Shown: piece by piece, positions 23,563-31,907 of the stretch
How the letters are laid out: each line of letters begins with the position of its first letter
Numbering within the stretch: the stretch's first letter is position 1
Source: a virus
Virus record (IMG/VR): IMGVR_UViG_3300025012_000028
Coordinates: 124,001-188,000 of that record
Direction: 5' to 3' (one strand)
Length of the DNA: 64,000 nucleotides
Position numbers and translations under genes: made by a program
The notes under the pieces: generated by a model
Databases searched by the model: none
What the model was told of the DNA's origin: nothing
The model's input: the letters and a program-made list of their open reading frames with translations, nothing else

Positions 23563-24006
23563 TTACACCCCCGAATGACCATGACCACCAGCACCACGTT
23601 CCGATTCGGAGAGTTCGTCCGATTCGATAAATTTAATTGTAGGTTTGGGGAGAATAATCATCTGAGCCATTCTATCACCAACCTGATATTCTTTGCCCCT
23701 GTGAGCGTCAAATTTGGGCTTGAAGCGCACTGTCACGTTTCCTCGATACCCAGAGTCGATCACACCAGAAGTTGAGAAAATAAGGTCATATTTAGAGACA
23801 GAACTTCTAGGCCAGATCTTACCAAAGTAACCTTCGGGAATTTCAAATGCTAGATCGGTTGTATATTCGATATAATCTGAAGTCTCATTAATATCAGCAG
23901 CGACCAAATCAAAACATGCATCATCATGTTTTGCGTACTCAGGAATTACAGCTTTATCAGACAACCTTTTGATCTTCACCACCAACGCTTTTTTGCAATT
24001 ACACAT
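23563..24006 (-). CDS. dut: dUTPase
   Basis: 147 residues, a homotrimeric dUTP pyrophosphatase that yields dUMP and keeps uracil out of DNA. All five motifs are visible: DACFDL (29-34), PRSS (66-69), GVIDSGYRG (81-89), GDRMAQ (110-115) and RGAGGHGHSG (137-146). In motif five the usual aromatic Phe that stacks on uracil is His (GHG), a departure worth noting. Start MCNC has an AAGGAGAAG ribosome site. The next gene is the NMP-kinase-like gene, consistent with dNTP supply. Confidence 0.93.
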   Translation of the reverse strand: MCNCKKALVVKIKRLSDKAVIPEYAKHDDACFDLVAADINETSDYIEYTTDLAFEIPEGYFGKIWPRSSVSKYDLIFSTSGVIDSGYRGNVTVRFKPKFDAHRGKEYQVGDRMAQMIILPKPTIKFIESDELSESERGAGGHGHSGV

Positions 24007-24021
24007 TCAATTCTTCTCCTT

Positions 24022-24651
24022 TTAGTTTCTGAACCACACAATATGTTTATCATCCAGAACATGAGTCTTAACTACATTCGACCCATGCCAATCACCCATA
24101 TCATCCACATCCTCATTTTTATGTTGTCTTAGATCAAAGCCGGTTCCATCTTCTTTTTTGATCATGATACAACCCTGATCCAACATCAACCTATCAATGA
24201 TTGCTGCTTGACCATAATAGTAAATCTTCCTACCAACTTCAGATTCAGGATCGAAGTAATTAAAAGGGTGCTCACTCATTTCAAAGGTACGATACTGCGC
24301 TTTGGAAAAGGCATAAGCTATATCTCCAAATCCAAATTCATCGACCTGCCTGTTATTCAGAAAGATTTCAACGTATCCAGTTTTCCTAATATCCCAATCG
24401 TCCCATTTATATTTGAGAGTATTTCCTTGTTTAATTCGAATATCCCATGCTGCTCGATTGGTTCCCTTATCGATGAACGGAATCCAATCTACTGATACTT
24501 CTTCATCTTCATCCTCACGCCCAACATATTTGAGCCACCACGTTTCGGGACAACCATTCCATTTGCCCAATTCATGTAAATGTTCTGGACGATCCCAAAC
24601 ACCAGTGAGTCGCCCATTCACCACAATATCAAAAATTTTTCTTTCTTTCAA
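24022..24651 (-). CDS. hypothetical protein
   Basis: 209 residues, soluble, Trp-rich in the first third (GVWDRPEHLHELGKWNGC, then WWLKYVG). No domain recognised. The start overlaps the previous stop (ATGA). Confidence 0.65.
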   Translation of the reverse strand: MKERKIFDIVVNGRLTGVWDRPEHLHELGKWNGCPETWWLKYVGREDEDEEVSVDWIPFIDKGTNRAAWDIRIKQGNTLKYKWDDWDIRKTGYVEIFLNNRQVDEFGFGDIAYAFSKAQYRTFEMSEHPFNYFDPESEVGRKIYYYGQAAIIDRLMLDQGCIMIKKEDGTGFDLRQHKNEDVDDMGDWHGSNVVKTHVLDDKHIVWFRN

Positions 24652-24827
24652 TTTATTTCCTCCACATTTTCATAAATAATTTCGATAAAATCATCAAAGG
24701 TGATTTCATCACAGTGCATTTCAATCTTATCTGTAAGATAAATTGTATAAGGTTTTTCCAAATGTTCTGAGTAGCTGTACTTAAAAATGGGAGCACCGTT
24801 GGGAGCATACAAAACAAAATCGTTCAT
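24648..24827 (-). CDS. 59-residue hypothetical protein
   Basis: Acidic protein (MNDFVLYAPNGAPIFKYSY) coupled at both ends by ATGA overlaps. Unknown function. Confidence 0.65.
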   Translation of the reverse strand: MNDFVLYAPNGAPIFKYSYSEHLEKPYTIYLTDKIEMHCDEITFDDFIEIIYENVEEIN

Positions 24828-25177
24828 GTGTTTTCTCCGTTGTGAAAGTTATAGATAGCGTCTGCCAATTTGTCTGGATTGATAATATCCTCATCAAAAC
24901 TCCATCCTTTCCAACCTCCAACTAAACAATAATCCCTTCGAAAATCGTTCCACCAATTTTGTTTCTGAGCAAATTTCCAAAGTTTACCAAAATTTTCCCA
25001 CGTTGAAAAATTCATTTTGTAAAATGAAGGTGTATATGAAACTTCAAACCCACACCTCAAACACACGTATTTATCATACCGTTCTTGAAAAGTTGGTCCT
25101 TCGTGTGAATATTCGTCGTGCCAACATTCACCCACCAATTCTGTTAAGAATTTATCTCTATCAGACTTTTCAGACAT
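24824..25177 (-). CDS. Cys/His-containing phage protein, paralogue of the next gene
   Basis: 117 residues starting with the block DKFLTELVGECWHDE. A CLRCGF pair follows, so zinc binding with Cys-His-Cys-Cys is possible. The same block opens the adjacent gene (EKFLTRLIGDCWHE), so the two arose by tandem duplication. Similar short proteins occur in large phages; function unknown. Confidence 0.7.
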   Translation of the reverse strand: MSEKSDRDKFLTELVGECWHDEYSHEGPTFQERYDKYVCLRCGFEVSYTPSFYKMNFSTWENFGKLWKFAQKQNWWNDFRRDYCLVGGWKGWSFDEDIINPDKLADAIYNFHNGENT

Positions 25178-25593
25178 GGCTTCTCCTTCAAGAAATTGAA
25201 AACCTTATTAGCAAATTTATCTGGATCAATCTCTTTAAGAAAAAGAGATTGATATTTTATACAAACTGGATTTAAACCAAGAGCGGTATATGGTTTTTCT
25301 TTGTCCTGATCTAATATTGCTCCGATAACATGATGGTCTTGTTGCTTCAGCCAATTGAGTAGTTTAAAGAAACCATCCGGTGTGGAGAAATCATTCTTCT
25401 GTCTAAATTGAACATTGTTTTTATCATCCCAAGGGTGAATATGATAACTGTATTCCCCACACTTGCAGATATGAACAATTTCATTATCGTGATATGGTAT
25501 GGAATGATCCGATTCGTGCCAGCAATCACCAATCAACCTAGTCAGAAATTTCTCTCTTTCAACATTGGAATAAAGTTCACTGTCTGGAATCAT
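25144..25593 (-). CDS. Cys/His-containing phage protein, paralogue of the previous gene
   Basis: 149 residues, with EKFLTRLIGDCWHE (about 14-27) and HICKCGEYSYH. It also shares the PDKFANKVFNF ending with its neighbour (PDKLADAIYNF). A good AGGAGGT site precedes the start; overlap with the downstream copy is 34 bases. Confidence 0.7.
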   Translation of the reverse strand: MIPDSELYSNVEREKFLTRLIGDCWHESDHSIPYHDNEIVHICKCGEYSYHIHPWDDKNNVQFRQKNDFSTPDGFFKLLNWLKQQDHHVIGAILDQDKEKPYTALGLNPVCIKYQSLFLKEIDPDKFANKVFNFLKEKPCLKSLIEINS

Positions 25594-26390
25594 TTCAACT
25601 TACCTCCTTTTAATTTGCAATTATTGCCATGCCACCTTAAATAATTTGTCTTATTACTTTCTTTGTTGCAAAACTCACATATAAATTTTTTCCCAATTAC
25701 ATTTGTAAAATTTTGATTTTCTCTTAGTATTTTATATATCTTACTAAGTTTAAGATTAAATTTTTCTGATATTATTTCTGCACATATATTTTTATTTTTC
25801 ATATCGACAATTTCATCTATAATTAGCTGTGGTACATATATAGTTTTAGAAGTTCTTAAAAAATTAAGAACTTCTTCTGTATGTTTTTTGCCATAAAAAG
25901 GATTCAATTTCCCTTTTTTGCCGTACATAGAGTTTTTAACTCCACTGTTATCTTCTGATTGTTTTTTTCTAAAATCATCTGATCTTTTTTTGCCTATATG
26001 TAAAACTCCTTTATAATTAGGATTCTTTTCACCTTTCATATTATCAGATAATATTTTTATGTGAGAAGGTGCAAGTAGTTTACCTTTTTTGAGATCGGAC
26101 ACCAATTTGGAGTGTTCCGTTTTTATCCATTCGTATGTTCTATTTGTATATTTTTTCTTATTACAATACATCATCATATTTGCTGCAAATATTAAAGAAG
26201 GTGTTTTGTGACTTTTGGCTAATAATAAGTGTGCTATAAAATGTTCTCTGGCCTTCAATCTAACTATATTTTCTTTTGTATTTGTACCACCCATACATTT
26301 TGGTATAATGTGATGCCTTTCTCCATATCCTATAAACGTTTTTGTTTTACGAGTCTCTATAAGTTGATTATAAATTTTCAGATAGTTCAT
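25590..26390 (-). CDS. HNH homing endonuclease with NUMOD3-like repeats
   Basis: 266 residues from MNYLKIYNQL. HNH core: GERHHIIPKCMGG, then N and REHFIAHLLLAK. Central repeats with NPNYKG, NSMYGKK and NPFYGKKHTEE fit NUMOD3 DNA-binding modules. The C-terminus has a zinc finger (CEFCNKE...WHGNNC). The longer upstream ATG falls on the late promoter, so the inner start with AAGGGGA is preferred. The gene is AT-rich and lies between the Cys/His pair and gene 62, as an independent mobile unit with its own late promoter. Confidence 0.85.
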   Translation of the reverse strand: MNYLKIYNQLIETRKTKTFIGYGERHHIIPKCMGGTNTKENIVRLKAREHFIAHLLLAKSHKTPSLIFAANMMMYCNKKKYTNRTYEWIKTEHSKLVSDLKKGKLLAPSHIKILSDNMKGEKNPNYKGVLHIGKKRSDDFRKKQSEDNSGVKNSMYGKKGKLNPFYGKKHTEEVLNFLRTSKTIYVPQLIIDEIVDMKNKNICAEIISEKFNLKLSKIYKILRENQNFTNVIGKKFICEFCNKESNKTNYLRWHGNNCKLKGGKLK

Positions 26391-26422
26391 AACTACATTC
26401 CCCTTTTTGTGGTTGATGTAGT

Positions 26423-26430
26423 TATTTATA
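26423..26430 (-). promoter_or_regulatory. T4-type late promoter for the homing endonuclease
   Basis: Exact TATAAATA on the minus strand, 33 bases before the preferred start. Homing genes in T4 often bring a private late promoter. Confidence 0.75.
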
Positions 26431-26431
26431 A

Positions 26432-26827
26432 TCATTTTTTCACCCCTCTATTTTCAAAGAAAAAAATGATGTATTGCATTTCTTCTTTTGAAATAAGTTC
26501 GTGGTACATCTTGGCTGTTGTTTGGTTTACCTGAAAATGCTCCATCAGGTATTGTATTTCCTGTTCTTTCTTGGGTTTGGTACAATTCCAAGGGATATAC
26601 TTTCCCTTGCCCTTGTTGTCAATCTCAGGCAAACCATGATACAAACAATCATAATGCATACGATCATCCATTGGTTTGCTTAATTCACACGCAAGGAAAA
26701 CCAATGACTGGTCGTTACTCATAATCTTACCCATCATCCATTGTGAATAACCTGACAACTCTTCATTGGAAAGGTGCGGCTTCTTGGTAAAACACATCTT
26801 CATTACATCGAATGGTGAAAGTGACAT
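26432..26827 (-). CDS. 62: clamp-loader small subunit, gp62-like
   Basis: 131 residues. It resembles the short gp62 of marine T4-like phages: PFDVMKMC at the start, then SNDQSLVFLACELSK, MHYDCLYHGLP, KYIPW and FQVNQTTAKMYHELIS. In T4 gp62 is the single delta-like subunit of the gp44/62 clamp loader that opens the gp45 ring. gp44 and gp45 genes lie within 4 kb on the same strand, in the T4 context. The match is by motif order, not by strong identity. Confidence 0.75.
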   Translation of the reverse strand: MSLSPFDVMKMCFTKKPHLSNEELSGYSQWMMGKIMSNDQSLVFLACELSKPMDDRMHYDCLYHGLPEIDNKGKGKYIPWNCTKPKKEQEIQYLMEHFQVNQTTAKMYHELISKEEMQYIIFFFENRGVKK

Positions 26828-27090
26828 TATTCATCCCCAAATATGATGGTACTGATTTGACTTCTAATAATGATTTGATTTTGGTTTTTTCTACCACTGT
26901 CCTCAAAACTTAATTTAAAAGTGGCGGGTCCAGTTGGATTGTAGAACCATTCAAAAAACTTTTGAAATGATTCCTTATCAGGACTATTCCAATAATATCT
27001 CTTACCACCCACCATATCCACAATCAAATAGAAAGAAACCTTTTCTTCAACAGGTTCGGTTTCTTTTGTCTCTTTTCTCCACCAATACAT
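26827..27090 (-). CDS. hypothetical protein
   Basis: 87 residues, charged N-terminus (WWRKETKETEPVEEK) then a beta-rich body. One-base overlap with gene 62. No family recognised. Confidence 0.6.
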   Translation of the reverse strand: MYWWRKETKETEPVEEKVSFYLIVDMVGGKRYYWNSPDKESFQKFFEWFYNPTGPATFKLSFEDSGRKNQNQIIIRSQISTIIFGDE

Positions 27091-27375
27091 TCAAGCCTCC
27101 AAATAATACAATTTATTTTTCAACCACCGATTTTCTTCTTCGTAGAATTTTATTTCTTTATGAGTATCGTCTATTTTTTGTTCTAAATCATAATTTTTAT
27201 CGGTAAGGGTTCTTATGTCATATTCCGTCCATTTTAGTTCTTCTTCTACATCTTCTTTATTTCCCAAACACCAATTTAAAAGCTGATGAATAATTTCGTA
27301 TGGGTCTTCGTCCCGGTATCTCCCACAATTCCAACGGTGTTCAAACTCTATGATAGTGTTTCCTATAATTTCCAT
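27091..27375 (-). CDS. coiled-coil hypothetical protein
   Basis: 94 residues from MEIIGNTII (GAGGAG site). The last 50 residues form a coiled coil (KNYDLEQKIDDTHKEIKFYE). Unknown. First gene of the gene 62 operon after a possible promoter. Confidence 0.6.
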   Translation of the reverse strand: MEIIGNTIIEFEHRWNCGRYRDEDPYEIIHQLLNWCLGNKEDVEEELKWTEYDIRTLTDKNYDLEQKIDDTHKEIKFYEEENRWLKNKLYYLEA

Positions 27376-27397
27376 AATTTCTCCTCGACAATAATTC

Positions 27398-27426
27398 ATC
27401 ATACCGCAATTTTTGATGGTGGTCTA
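27398..27426 (-). promoter_or_regulatory. possible early promoter
   Basis: TAGACC (27421-27426), exactly 17 bases, TATGAT (27398-27403). Weaker -35 than the others; position before an operon start supports it. Confidence 0.4.
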
Positions 27427-27436
27427 TTTTTATTTT

Positions 27437-27444
27437 TATAAATA
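27437..27444 (+). promoter_or_regulatory. T4-type late promoter, plus strand
   Basis: Exact TATAAATA on the plus strand, 48 bases before the plus-strand membrane-protein gene. Confidence 0.8.
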
Positions 27445-27492
27445 AAGTTGATGAATGACAATTCATCCCTATCCCACTCCCAAGAGGTCCAC

Positions 27493-27984
27493 ATGGAAAA
27501 TGATGAATTGTTCCAAATTAAAACTGATATAGCAGACCTGAGAGCTAATGTGAATACAATCAAATCTGACATTTCAGAGATGAAACATAGTGTTTCAGGT
27601 GCTATGGAAAAGATATCCGATTCGTCGGTTCGAATGGCAACAGTTTTGGAAAAGTTAAATCATAACATTGAAGAACATAAAATCATTCATAAACGCATCG
27701 ATGATCAAAAAATTAATATAGAATATATTGAAGATGATGTAGAAACTCTCAAAACTACATGTAAAATTTGTCAAGAAACCACAAAGATCAGATCACAGAC
27801 TGAGCAAAATTCCCCTTGGACACTAGCAAAAAATAAAGCCATTGAGTATCTAACCATCGGTATTGTTTTGTTAATTTTCTTTATTATGTATATTAATTTG
27901 GATCGCTTCGTTAAGAGTTATTTTCCGGTTGCTGATTTACCGGAACAGACAGATGTGAATCAACACCACAAACCTAAAAGGTAA
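27493..27984 (+). CDS. coiled-coil, membrane-anchored late protein
   Basis: 163 residues from MENDELFQIK (GAGG five bases upstream; the longer frame would start in the promoter region). Residues 1-85 form a long coiled coil; a CKICQ pair follows; then one membrane helix (LTIGIVLLIFFIMYINL) and a short polar tail. Coiled coil plus one C-terminal helix recalls XhlA-type or other lysis and envelope proteins, but this is only a resemblance. It is one of three plus-strand genes and has its own late promoter and terminator. Confidence 0.6.
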   Translation: MENDELFQIKTDIADLRANVNTIKSDISEMKHSVSGAMEKISDSSVRMATVLEKLNHNIEEHKIIHKRIDDQKINIEYIEDDVETLKTTCKICQETTKIRSQTEQNSPWTLAKNKAIEYLTIGIVLLIFFIMYINLDRFVKSYFPVADLPEQTDVNQHHKPKR

Positions 27985-27985
27985 G

Positions 27986-28015
27986 AAAGCTGGTTAGAAT
28001 TTTCTAACCAGCTTT
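27986..28015. terminator. bidirectional terminator between convergent genes
   Basis: Stem AAAGCTGGTTAG / CTAACCAGCTTT with T-rich flanks on both strands, between the plus-strand membrane-protein gene and gene 44. Confidence 0.85.
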
Positions 28016-28021
28016 TCTTTT

Positions 28022-28987
28022 TTATCTCCACTTCGCCTCTTTCATCAGAGTGACGGCACAACATACACACGCCAATTCTTTATCATTACTCATTCCTGCT
28101 TTCCACTGCCAATCCCCGATGGTCAGAATAACGTCTGGTTTGGACTCATCTTTCAGATGTGGTTCTATCACATGATAAAGAACAGAAAAGAAGTTCATGA
28201 AATCCACTTCAGAAATAATCTTCCTGACACTATTGAACTTCTTGTTCTTCATCTCTTCAACTAGATCCTCTATCTTGGACGAATCGGAAGCGGAAAGAAT
28301 CTTTTCGTCCACACACCCATTCATCTTGACCAACATCTGAAGCTTGTTCAGAGTTTTGCGGAAATCAGGATAGTGTTTCTGAACGAACTCAGCCAGTACC
28401 TTCTTTTCGTATGGTACTTTCTCGTTGTCCAGAATCCAACACAACCTTTTGAAGTAAGCTTTCATCATGCTTACAGATTCTTCTGTTGCGAAATTGAAAT
28501 TGATATGTCTACCACAACGAGACTGTAAAGCTTCATTGATCCTAGAAACGTTATTGGTAGTGAAGATAAACCGACAGTTCTTCTCCGCAACTTCAATCAG
28601 AGATTTCAGAGCGTTCTGAGCACCAGCACCATTGACATTATCAGTAAGACATTCGGCCTCATCTAAAATTACAACTTTCTTAGCTTGTTCCAAAGAAAAA
28701 GTTGTGGCAAACTGCTCAACCTGATTCCTAATAACTTCGATTTTATTATCTTTGGATGCGTTAATGTAAAGATATTCCGCCCCCACATCACTACACAGAG
28801 CGCGAGCTACAGATGTTTTACCCCTTCCCGCCGTACCGGAAAGTAGCATGTTATCTATCTCACCGGACGCCACCATATCCAGAAAGTATTTCTTTTCCTT
28901 TTCGGGAAGAATCAGATCCTTTACAGTCATGGGCTGATATTTATATTCCCACAAAGAAGAAGTTCCAATTGATTGCATTTCACTCAT
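28022..28987 (-). CDS. 44: clamp-loader large subunit, gp44-like
   Basis: 321-residue AAA+ ATPase that loads the sliding clamp. Motifs: Walker A GTAGRGKTS (51-59), Walker B VVILDEAE (105-112), sensor-1 TTNN (143-146) and the SRC arginine-finger motif (156-158), all as in T4 gp44 and RFC/DnaX proteins. Full length. Start MSEMQSIG; one-base overlap with the small gene before it. Acts with gp62 (26432-26827) and gp45 (29413-30147). Confidence 0.93.
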   Translation of the reverse strand: MSEMQSIGTSSLWEYKYQPMTVKDLILPEKEKKYFLDMVASGEIDNMLLSGTAGRGKTSVARALCSDVGAEYLYINASKDNKIEVIRNQVEQFATTFSLEQAKKVVILDEAECLTDNVNGAGAQNALKSLIEVAEKNCRFIFTTNNVSRINEALQSRCGRHINFNFATEESVSMMKAYFKRLCWILDNEKVPYEKKVLAEFVQKHYPDFRKTLNKLQMLVKMNGCVDEKILSASDSSKIEDLVEEMKNKKFNSVRKIISEVDFMNFFSVLYHVIEPHLKDESKPDVILTIGDWQWKAGMSNDKELACVCCAVTLMKEAKWR

Positions 28988-29184
28988 TATTCAGCACCCT
29001 CTTCCATAATTCTCTTCCTAGTCTCGGTCCACTCGACAATCTCGATGCCGTTGACACAAACAATACTATTATCTGGACCCATCAGACCCAAACAGTATTC
29101 TCCCTCTTTCATATCGGTTCCGTAAAATTCCCAACCGGTAGGATATCCGTGTTTATCGAAGGTTCCAATTTTAGAAATTTTCAT
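28987..29184 (-). CDS. hypothetical protein
   Basis: 65 residues, beta-rich (IGTFDKHGYPTGWEFYGTD), between genes 45 and 44 and overlapped on both sides. Unknown; might be a small replication accessory by position only. Confidence 0.65.
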   Translation of the reverse strand: MKISKIGTFDKHGYPTGWEFYGTDMKEGEYCLGLMGPDNSIVCVNGIEIVEWTETRKRIMEEGAE

Positions 29185-29432
29185 GAATTAATAATCTCCC
29201 TCACCTTTTTAAAAGTTGGTAAATCACACATTTTGTTCCACTCTTCAGGAGTAGTGCAACAAAGATACATTTCATATTCCCACTTCCTCAGATATTCCTT
29301 CTGCGCTTCCAAGGAAAGCATTTCAAATTCCCACGATGAAAGATATTCAAAGGATGTGGGTTCGTCGGGGAAGTGAACGAATCTCACTTCCCCGCCAATT
29401 GATCTGACTTCTCTAAACACTTTGAGCACCAA
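29181..29432 (-). CDS. hypothetical protein, non-ATG start
   Basis: 83 residues, acidic and aromatic (SFEYLSSWEFEMLSLEAQ). The frame opens within the end of gene 45 with TTG or GTG codons only (29432, 29429, 29420), none with a clear ribosome site, so the start is uncertain. Unknown function. Confidence 0.55.
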   Translation of the reverse strand: MVLKVFREVRSIGGEVRFVHFPDEPTSFEYLSSWEFEMLSLEAQKEYLRKWEYEMYLCCTTPEEWNKMCDLPTFKKVREIINS

Positions 29433-30147
29433 TGAAGTATTTCAGATCGACATTAGCAGCTTCCCACTTGGTAATACCCTGAGAGCAAACCTGAACCCTG
29501 AAATCATCGTTAATCAGTTTGAGTTCTTCGACCTTAACCGCCATTACTTTGGGAAGTTCATTCTTGGTGATATCTTCCGATTTAATTTCCAGTTCCCAGT
29601 TGTTGGTGTTACCTTCAAGTTCATTGCCAGCAGTCACACGAATGGTATCGGGAGTAGTTTCGAAGAACACAAATTTAGCAGGAAGGATGTTTGCCATCTT
29701 CAGGAGCATAGCAAGCTTCTCAGCAGAGAAAACAAAATCAAGTTCGCTGGTAGCCTTGTCGAAATTGTTTTCAATGCGGTAACGACCACTGGCCTGATCG
29801 AAAGGATCGATGGTATTGCCTTTGACTACCTGAAAGTATTTCAGCATTTCAATTGGGGAAAGGCCATACCTCACCTTAGAATTTCCTTCGCTGACAGTGA
29901 GGAATTTATCCTGAACTTCAATGAAGGGCGTCTTATAAGCTTTGTGGATGGACAGGAGACTTGAGATTTCATAGATACCAAAACGTTCAAATTCGAAAGT
30001 TTCCTTGGGGCGATAGATCGCAACAAGAGAATCCGCATTAGACCTAACATAGAATTTGTCTTTGTCGAGGATTACGTTCTGGTGAACTGTACTGAAATTC
30101 TGAAGAATGGACACGTCGGTACTGCTGAATTGAAATTTACTTCCCAT
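29413..30147 (-). CDS. 45: sliding clamp, gp45-like
   Basis: 244 residues. Overall pattern matches T4 gp45, the trimeric processivity ring for DNA polymerase and mobile activator of late transcription: FSSTDVSILQNFSTVHQNVI at the start, an AIYRPKETFEFERFGIY strand set, LDFVFSAEKLAMLLKMANIL in the second domain and a short hydrophobic end. The late promoters in this window agree with a gp45-dependent late programme. Start MGSKFQF with AGGAAC-type site. Confidence 0.9.
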   Translation of the reverse strand: MGSKFQFSSTDVSILQNFSTVHQNVILDKDKFYVRSNADSLVAIYRPKETFEFERFGIYEISSLLSIHKAYKTPFIEVQDKFLTVSEGNSKVRYGLSPIEMLKYFQVVKGNTIDPFDQASGRYRIENNFDKATSELDFVFSAEKLAMLLKMANILPAKFVFFETTPDTIRVTAGNELEGNTNNWELEIKSEDITKNELPKVMAVKVEELKLINDDFRVQVCSQGITKWEAANVDLKYFIGAQSV

Positions 30148-30186
30148 TAATTAGTTCCTTCTTTCCTTAATTTAGTTTGTGAATTC

Positions 30187-30215
30187 ATCCTACAAGGGAA
30201 TTCTTTATTTGTCTA
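30187..30215 (-). promoter_or_regulatory. possible promoter for gene 45
   Basis: TAGACA (30210-30215), 17 bases, TAGGAT (30187-30192). Good -35, weak -10. No clear MotA box seen. Confidence 0.35.
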
Positions 30216-30220
30216 ATAAT

Positions 30221-30370
30221 TTATTCACGCCGGAAAAACATTTTAAAATCTTTGTTGGCGGTTCGGATTTCTTCAACATCTTCCTCTTCATGTTCGTCAC
30301 AATGAACCCACACCCATTTATATCCAATGAGAGTTTTCTCACAACCACAAGGCAAAACTTCAGTTTCCAT
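30221..30370 (-). CDS. 49-residue Cys/His-containing protein
   Basis: Starts METEVLPCGCEKT and has HCDEHEEE; a compact Cys-His metal site is possible. The start overlaps the end of the previous gene. Unknown. Confidence 0.6.
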   Translation of the reverse strand: METEVLPCGCEKTLIGYKWVWVHCDEHEEEDVEEIRTANKDFKMFFRRE

Positions 30371-30569
30371 TAATACCAAAACTCCTTTTTACTTGATCTT
30401 CGTTTTTATTGATGTACCTGAGATGATTTTTCATTTGCTCCATCACTTCATTCCTATCAGAATATTCAACATCTGAACGGCTCATTATCCACGGACCATA
30501 CGAAACTCGAACAGTCCATAAAAGTTTACCATTTGCAGGTTCTACAAACCACGCACTGAAAGTCTTCAT
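30360..30569 (-). CDS. hypothetical protein
   Basis: 69 residues from MKTFSAWFVE, after GAGAGGA; an earlier ATG lies within the upstream gene. Beta then helix. Unknown. Confidence 0.6.
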   Translation of the reverse strand: MKTFSAWFVEPANGKLLWTVRVSYGPWIMSRSDVEYSDRNEVMEQMKNHLRYINKNEDQVKRSFGINGN

Positions 30570-30730
30570 TCGTATTCCTCTCTTGTTAGTATTTGTTGAC
30601 ACTCACTGCAAAACCCCCAGATACGGAAAACATCTCTCTCGTTCTTATCCCTGAAATCTTCCACACGAATATCTTCCAGACATCTAGAGCAATATTCCTG
30701 TGTTCCAAAATCACTTTCTATTTCACTCAC
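30566..30730 (-). CDS. 54-residue zinc-ribbon protein, GTG start
   Basis: GTG overlaps the previous stop (GTGA) and GGGAG lies six bases upstream. CSRC and CSEC pairs make a four-Cys zinc site. ATGA overlap with the next start. Confidence 0.6.
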   Translation of the reverse strand: MSEIESDFGTQEYCSRCLEDIRVEDFRDKNERDVFRIWGFCSECQQILTREEYE

Positions 30731-30918
30731 CGCTTTCTCCCAAAATAATAATTCAATTCTAATATCTGTTTACCCAAAGTATTAGGTGTCTTTCCTAATC
30801 CTTTACATGCCCAACACACTTCAGACACTTCCACCGATATACCGATCTTTGAAAGTAAGAAGCCTTCACCTTTACATTTCTCACATGTTTCTGTGATAAA
30901 TTGATTTTCCATTTTCAT
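30727..30918 (-). CDS. DnaJ-type zinc-finger small protein
   Basis: 63 residues with two CxxCxGxG motifs (CEKCKGEG and CWACKGLG), the repeat of the DnaJ central zinc domain; no J domain. Such stand-alone fingers are common in phages. A J-domain protein is encoded separately at 39115-40131, but no link is shown. Confidence 0.7.
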   Translation of the reverse strand: MKMENQFITETCEKCKGEGFLLSKIGISVEVSEVCWACKGLGKTPNTLGKQILELNYYFGRKR

Positions 30919-31205
30919 ATCATCTCACCGATCATATAATTTGGAATTATTTCTATATCCCTGACAAACCCACCAACATTAATTTCGGGTAATTGTTGAC
31001 TATATTTGAATGCTTCGGATTTTGAATCTATTTTGAAAATAATATTATCTCTTGCCTGTTTTGTTTCTAAACTTTTAAATTCAAATCTCCCATCTATCTT
31101 ACATAAAACAAACGTCTCATTTAACCACTTATACCCAAGAGCAAACCACTTATCATAACGCAAATCTTTGATGAATGAGCCAACGGTTCTTCCACGTTTA
31201 TGCAT
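30915..31205 (-). CDS. hypothetical protein
   Basis: 96 residues, soluble and basic (MHKRGRTVGSFIKDLRYDKW). It overlaps the next gene by 4 bases. No family recognised. Confidence 0.6.
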   Translation of the reverse strand: MHKRGRTVGSFIKDLRYDKWFALGYKWLNETFVLCKIDGRFEFKSLETKQARDNIIFKIDSKSEAFKYSQQLPEINVGGFVRDIEIIPNYMIGEMI

Positions 31206-31217
31206 TGAATGACTCCA

Positions 31218-31442
31218 TTACATTTCAATTTTGGGTTGGTTTGCATTGCGCTGAACAGACTTATTATAAGCCTTGATAACCTTCCTGCTCCTTGCCTTGG
31301 CAATACGTATTGCCTTGCCCCTAGAACAGCTATTCTCGACCATCAGACGTGATATAATATCATCGAATCTGGTCTTTTGTTGATCCAAAAATTGCTGTTC
31401 ATCATCATTTGAAATCATTGAATGTGCTGGTGCTTCCGTCAT
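31218..31442 (-). CDS. hypothetical basic protein
   Basis: 74 residues. N-terminus acidic, C-terminus with an Arg/Lys-rich helix (KAIRIAKARSRKVIKAY) that could bind nucleic acid. AAAGGAGATGAT ribosome site. Confidence 0.6.
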   Translation of the reverse strand: MTEAPAHSMISNDDEQQFLDQQKTRFDDIISRLMVENSCSRGKAIRIAKARSRKVIKAYNKSVQRNANQPKIEM

Positions 31443-31452
31443 ATCATCTCCT

Positions 31453-31881
31453 TTATTTTCCGGTGTATTTTATTTCATGAACTTTCACACCACAATTCTT
31501 GGCACGTTTAACCATATCATTACTTCCCGGTGTACCAGTTTTACTCTTCCTGATATCGTTGATGATAATGGCATGAGTCGATTTTTCTGCCATCACTTGG
31601 TTTCTATTGAAACCAGCAAGGCAATTATATTCTTTTCCATTGCGAGTTTTGATCTTACAGATAGGAACAGTGAGGTCATTCCAATCGGCGGGGTTCTCAT
31701 CGACTTTGAAATTATTTTCTATTGCCCAACGGAAAGCGATATCATCGACACCTTCCGGTGCCATTCCATCAACAATACATTCGATAAGATTTCTCTTGGG
31801 GAGGATTAACTTGTTGAGGGTTCTGTAAATAAAACCAACATCAGTAATCGACCTACTACCAGCAATCAACAGGCGAATCAT
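31453..31881 (-). CDS. SLOG-domain protein (YspA / DUF2493 type)
   Basis: 142 residues with the SLOG nucleotide-binding start LLIAGSR (4-10), IVDGMAPEGVDDIAFRWA and NRNQVMAEKS, the layout of the cpYpsA-related YspA family. SLOG domains bind or cleave nucleotide-derived ligands and recur in conflict systems. In a phage a role in nucleotide signalling or counter-defence is possible but not evidenced here. Confidence 0.75.
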   Translation of the reverse strand: MIRLLIAGSRSITDVGFIYRTLNKLILPKRNLIECIVDGMAPEGVDDIAFRWAIENNFKVDENPADWNDLTVPICKIKTRNGKEYNCLAGFNRNQVMAEKSTHAIIINDIRKSKTGTPGSNDMVKRAKNCGVKVHEIKYTGK

Positions 31882-31907
31882 TGTAAATCCTCATAACTCA
31901 ATTTATT

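Noticed and set aside
31121-31303. Minus-strand 60-residue frame
   Set aside because: Overlaps two better genes on the same strand and lacks a ribosome site.
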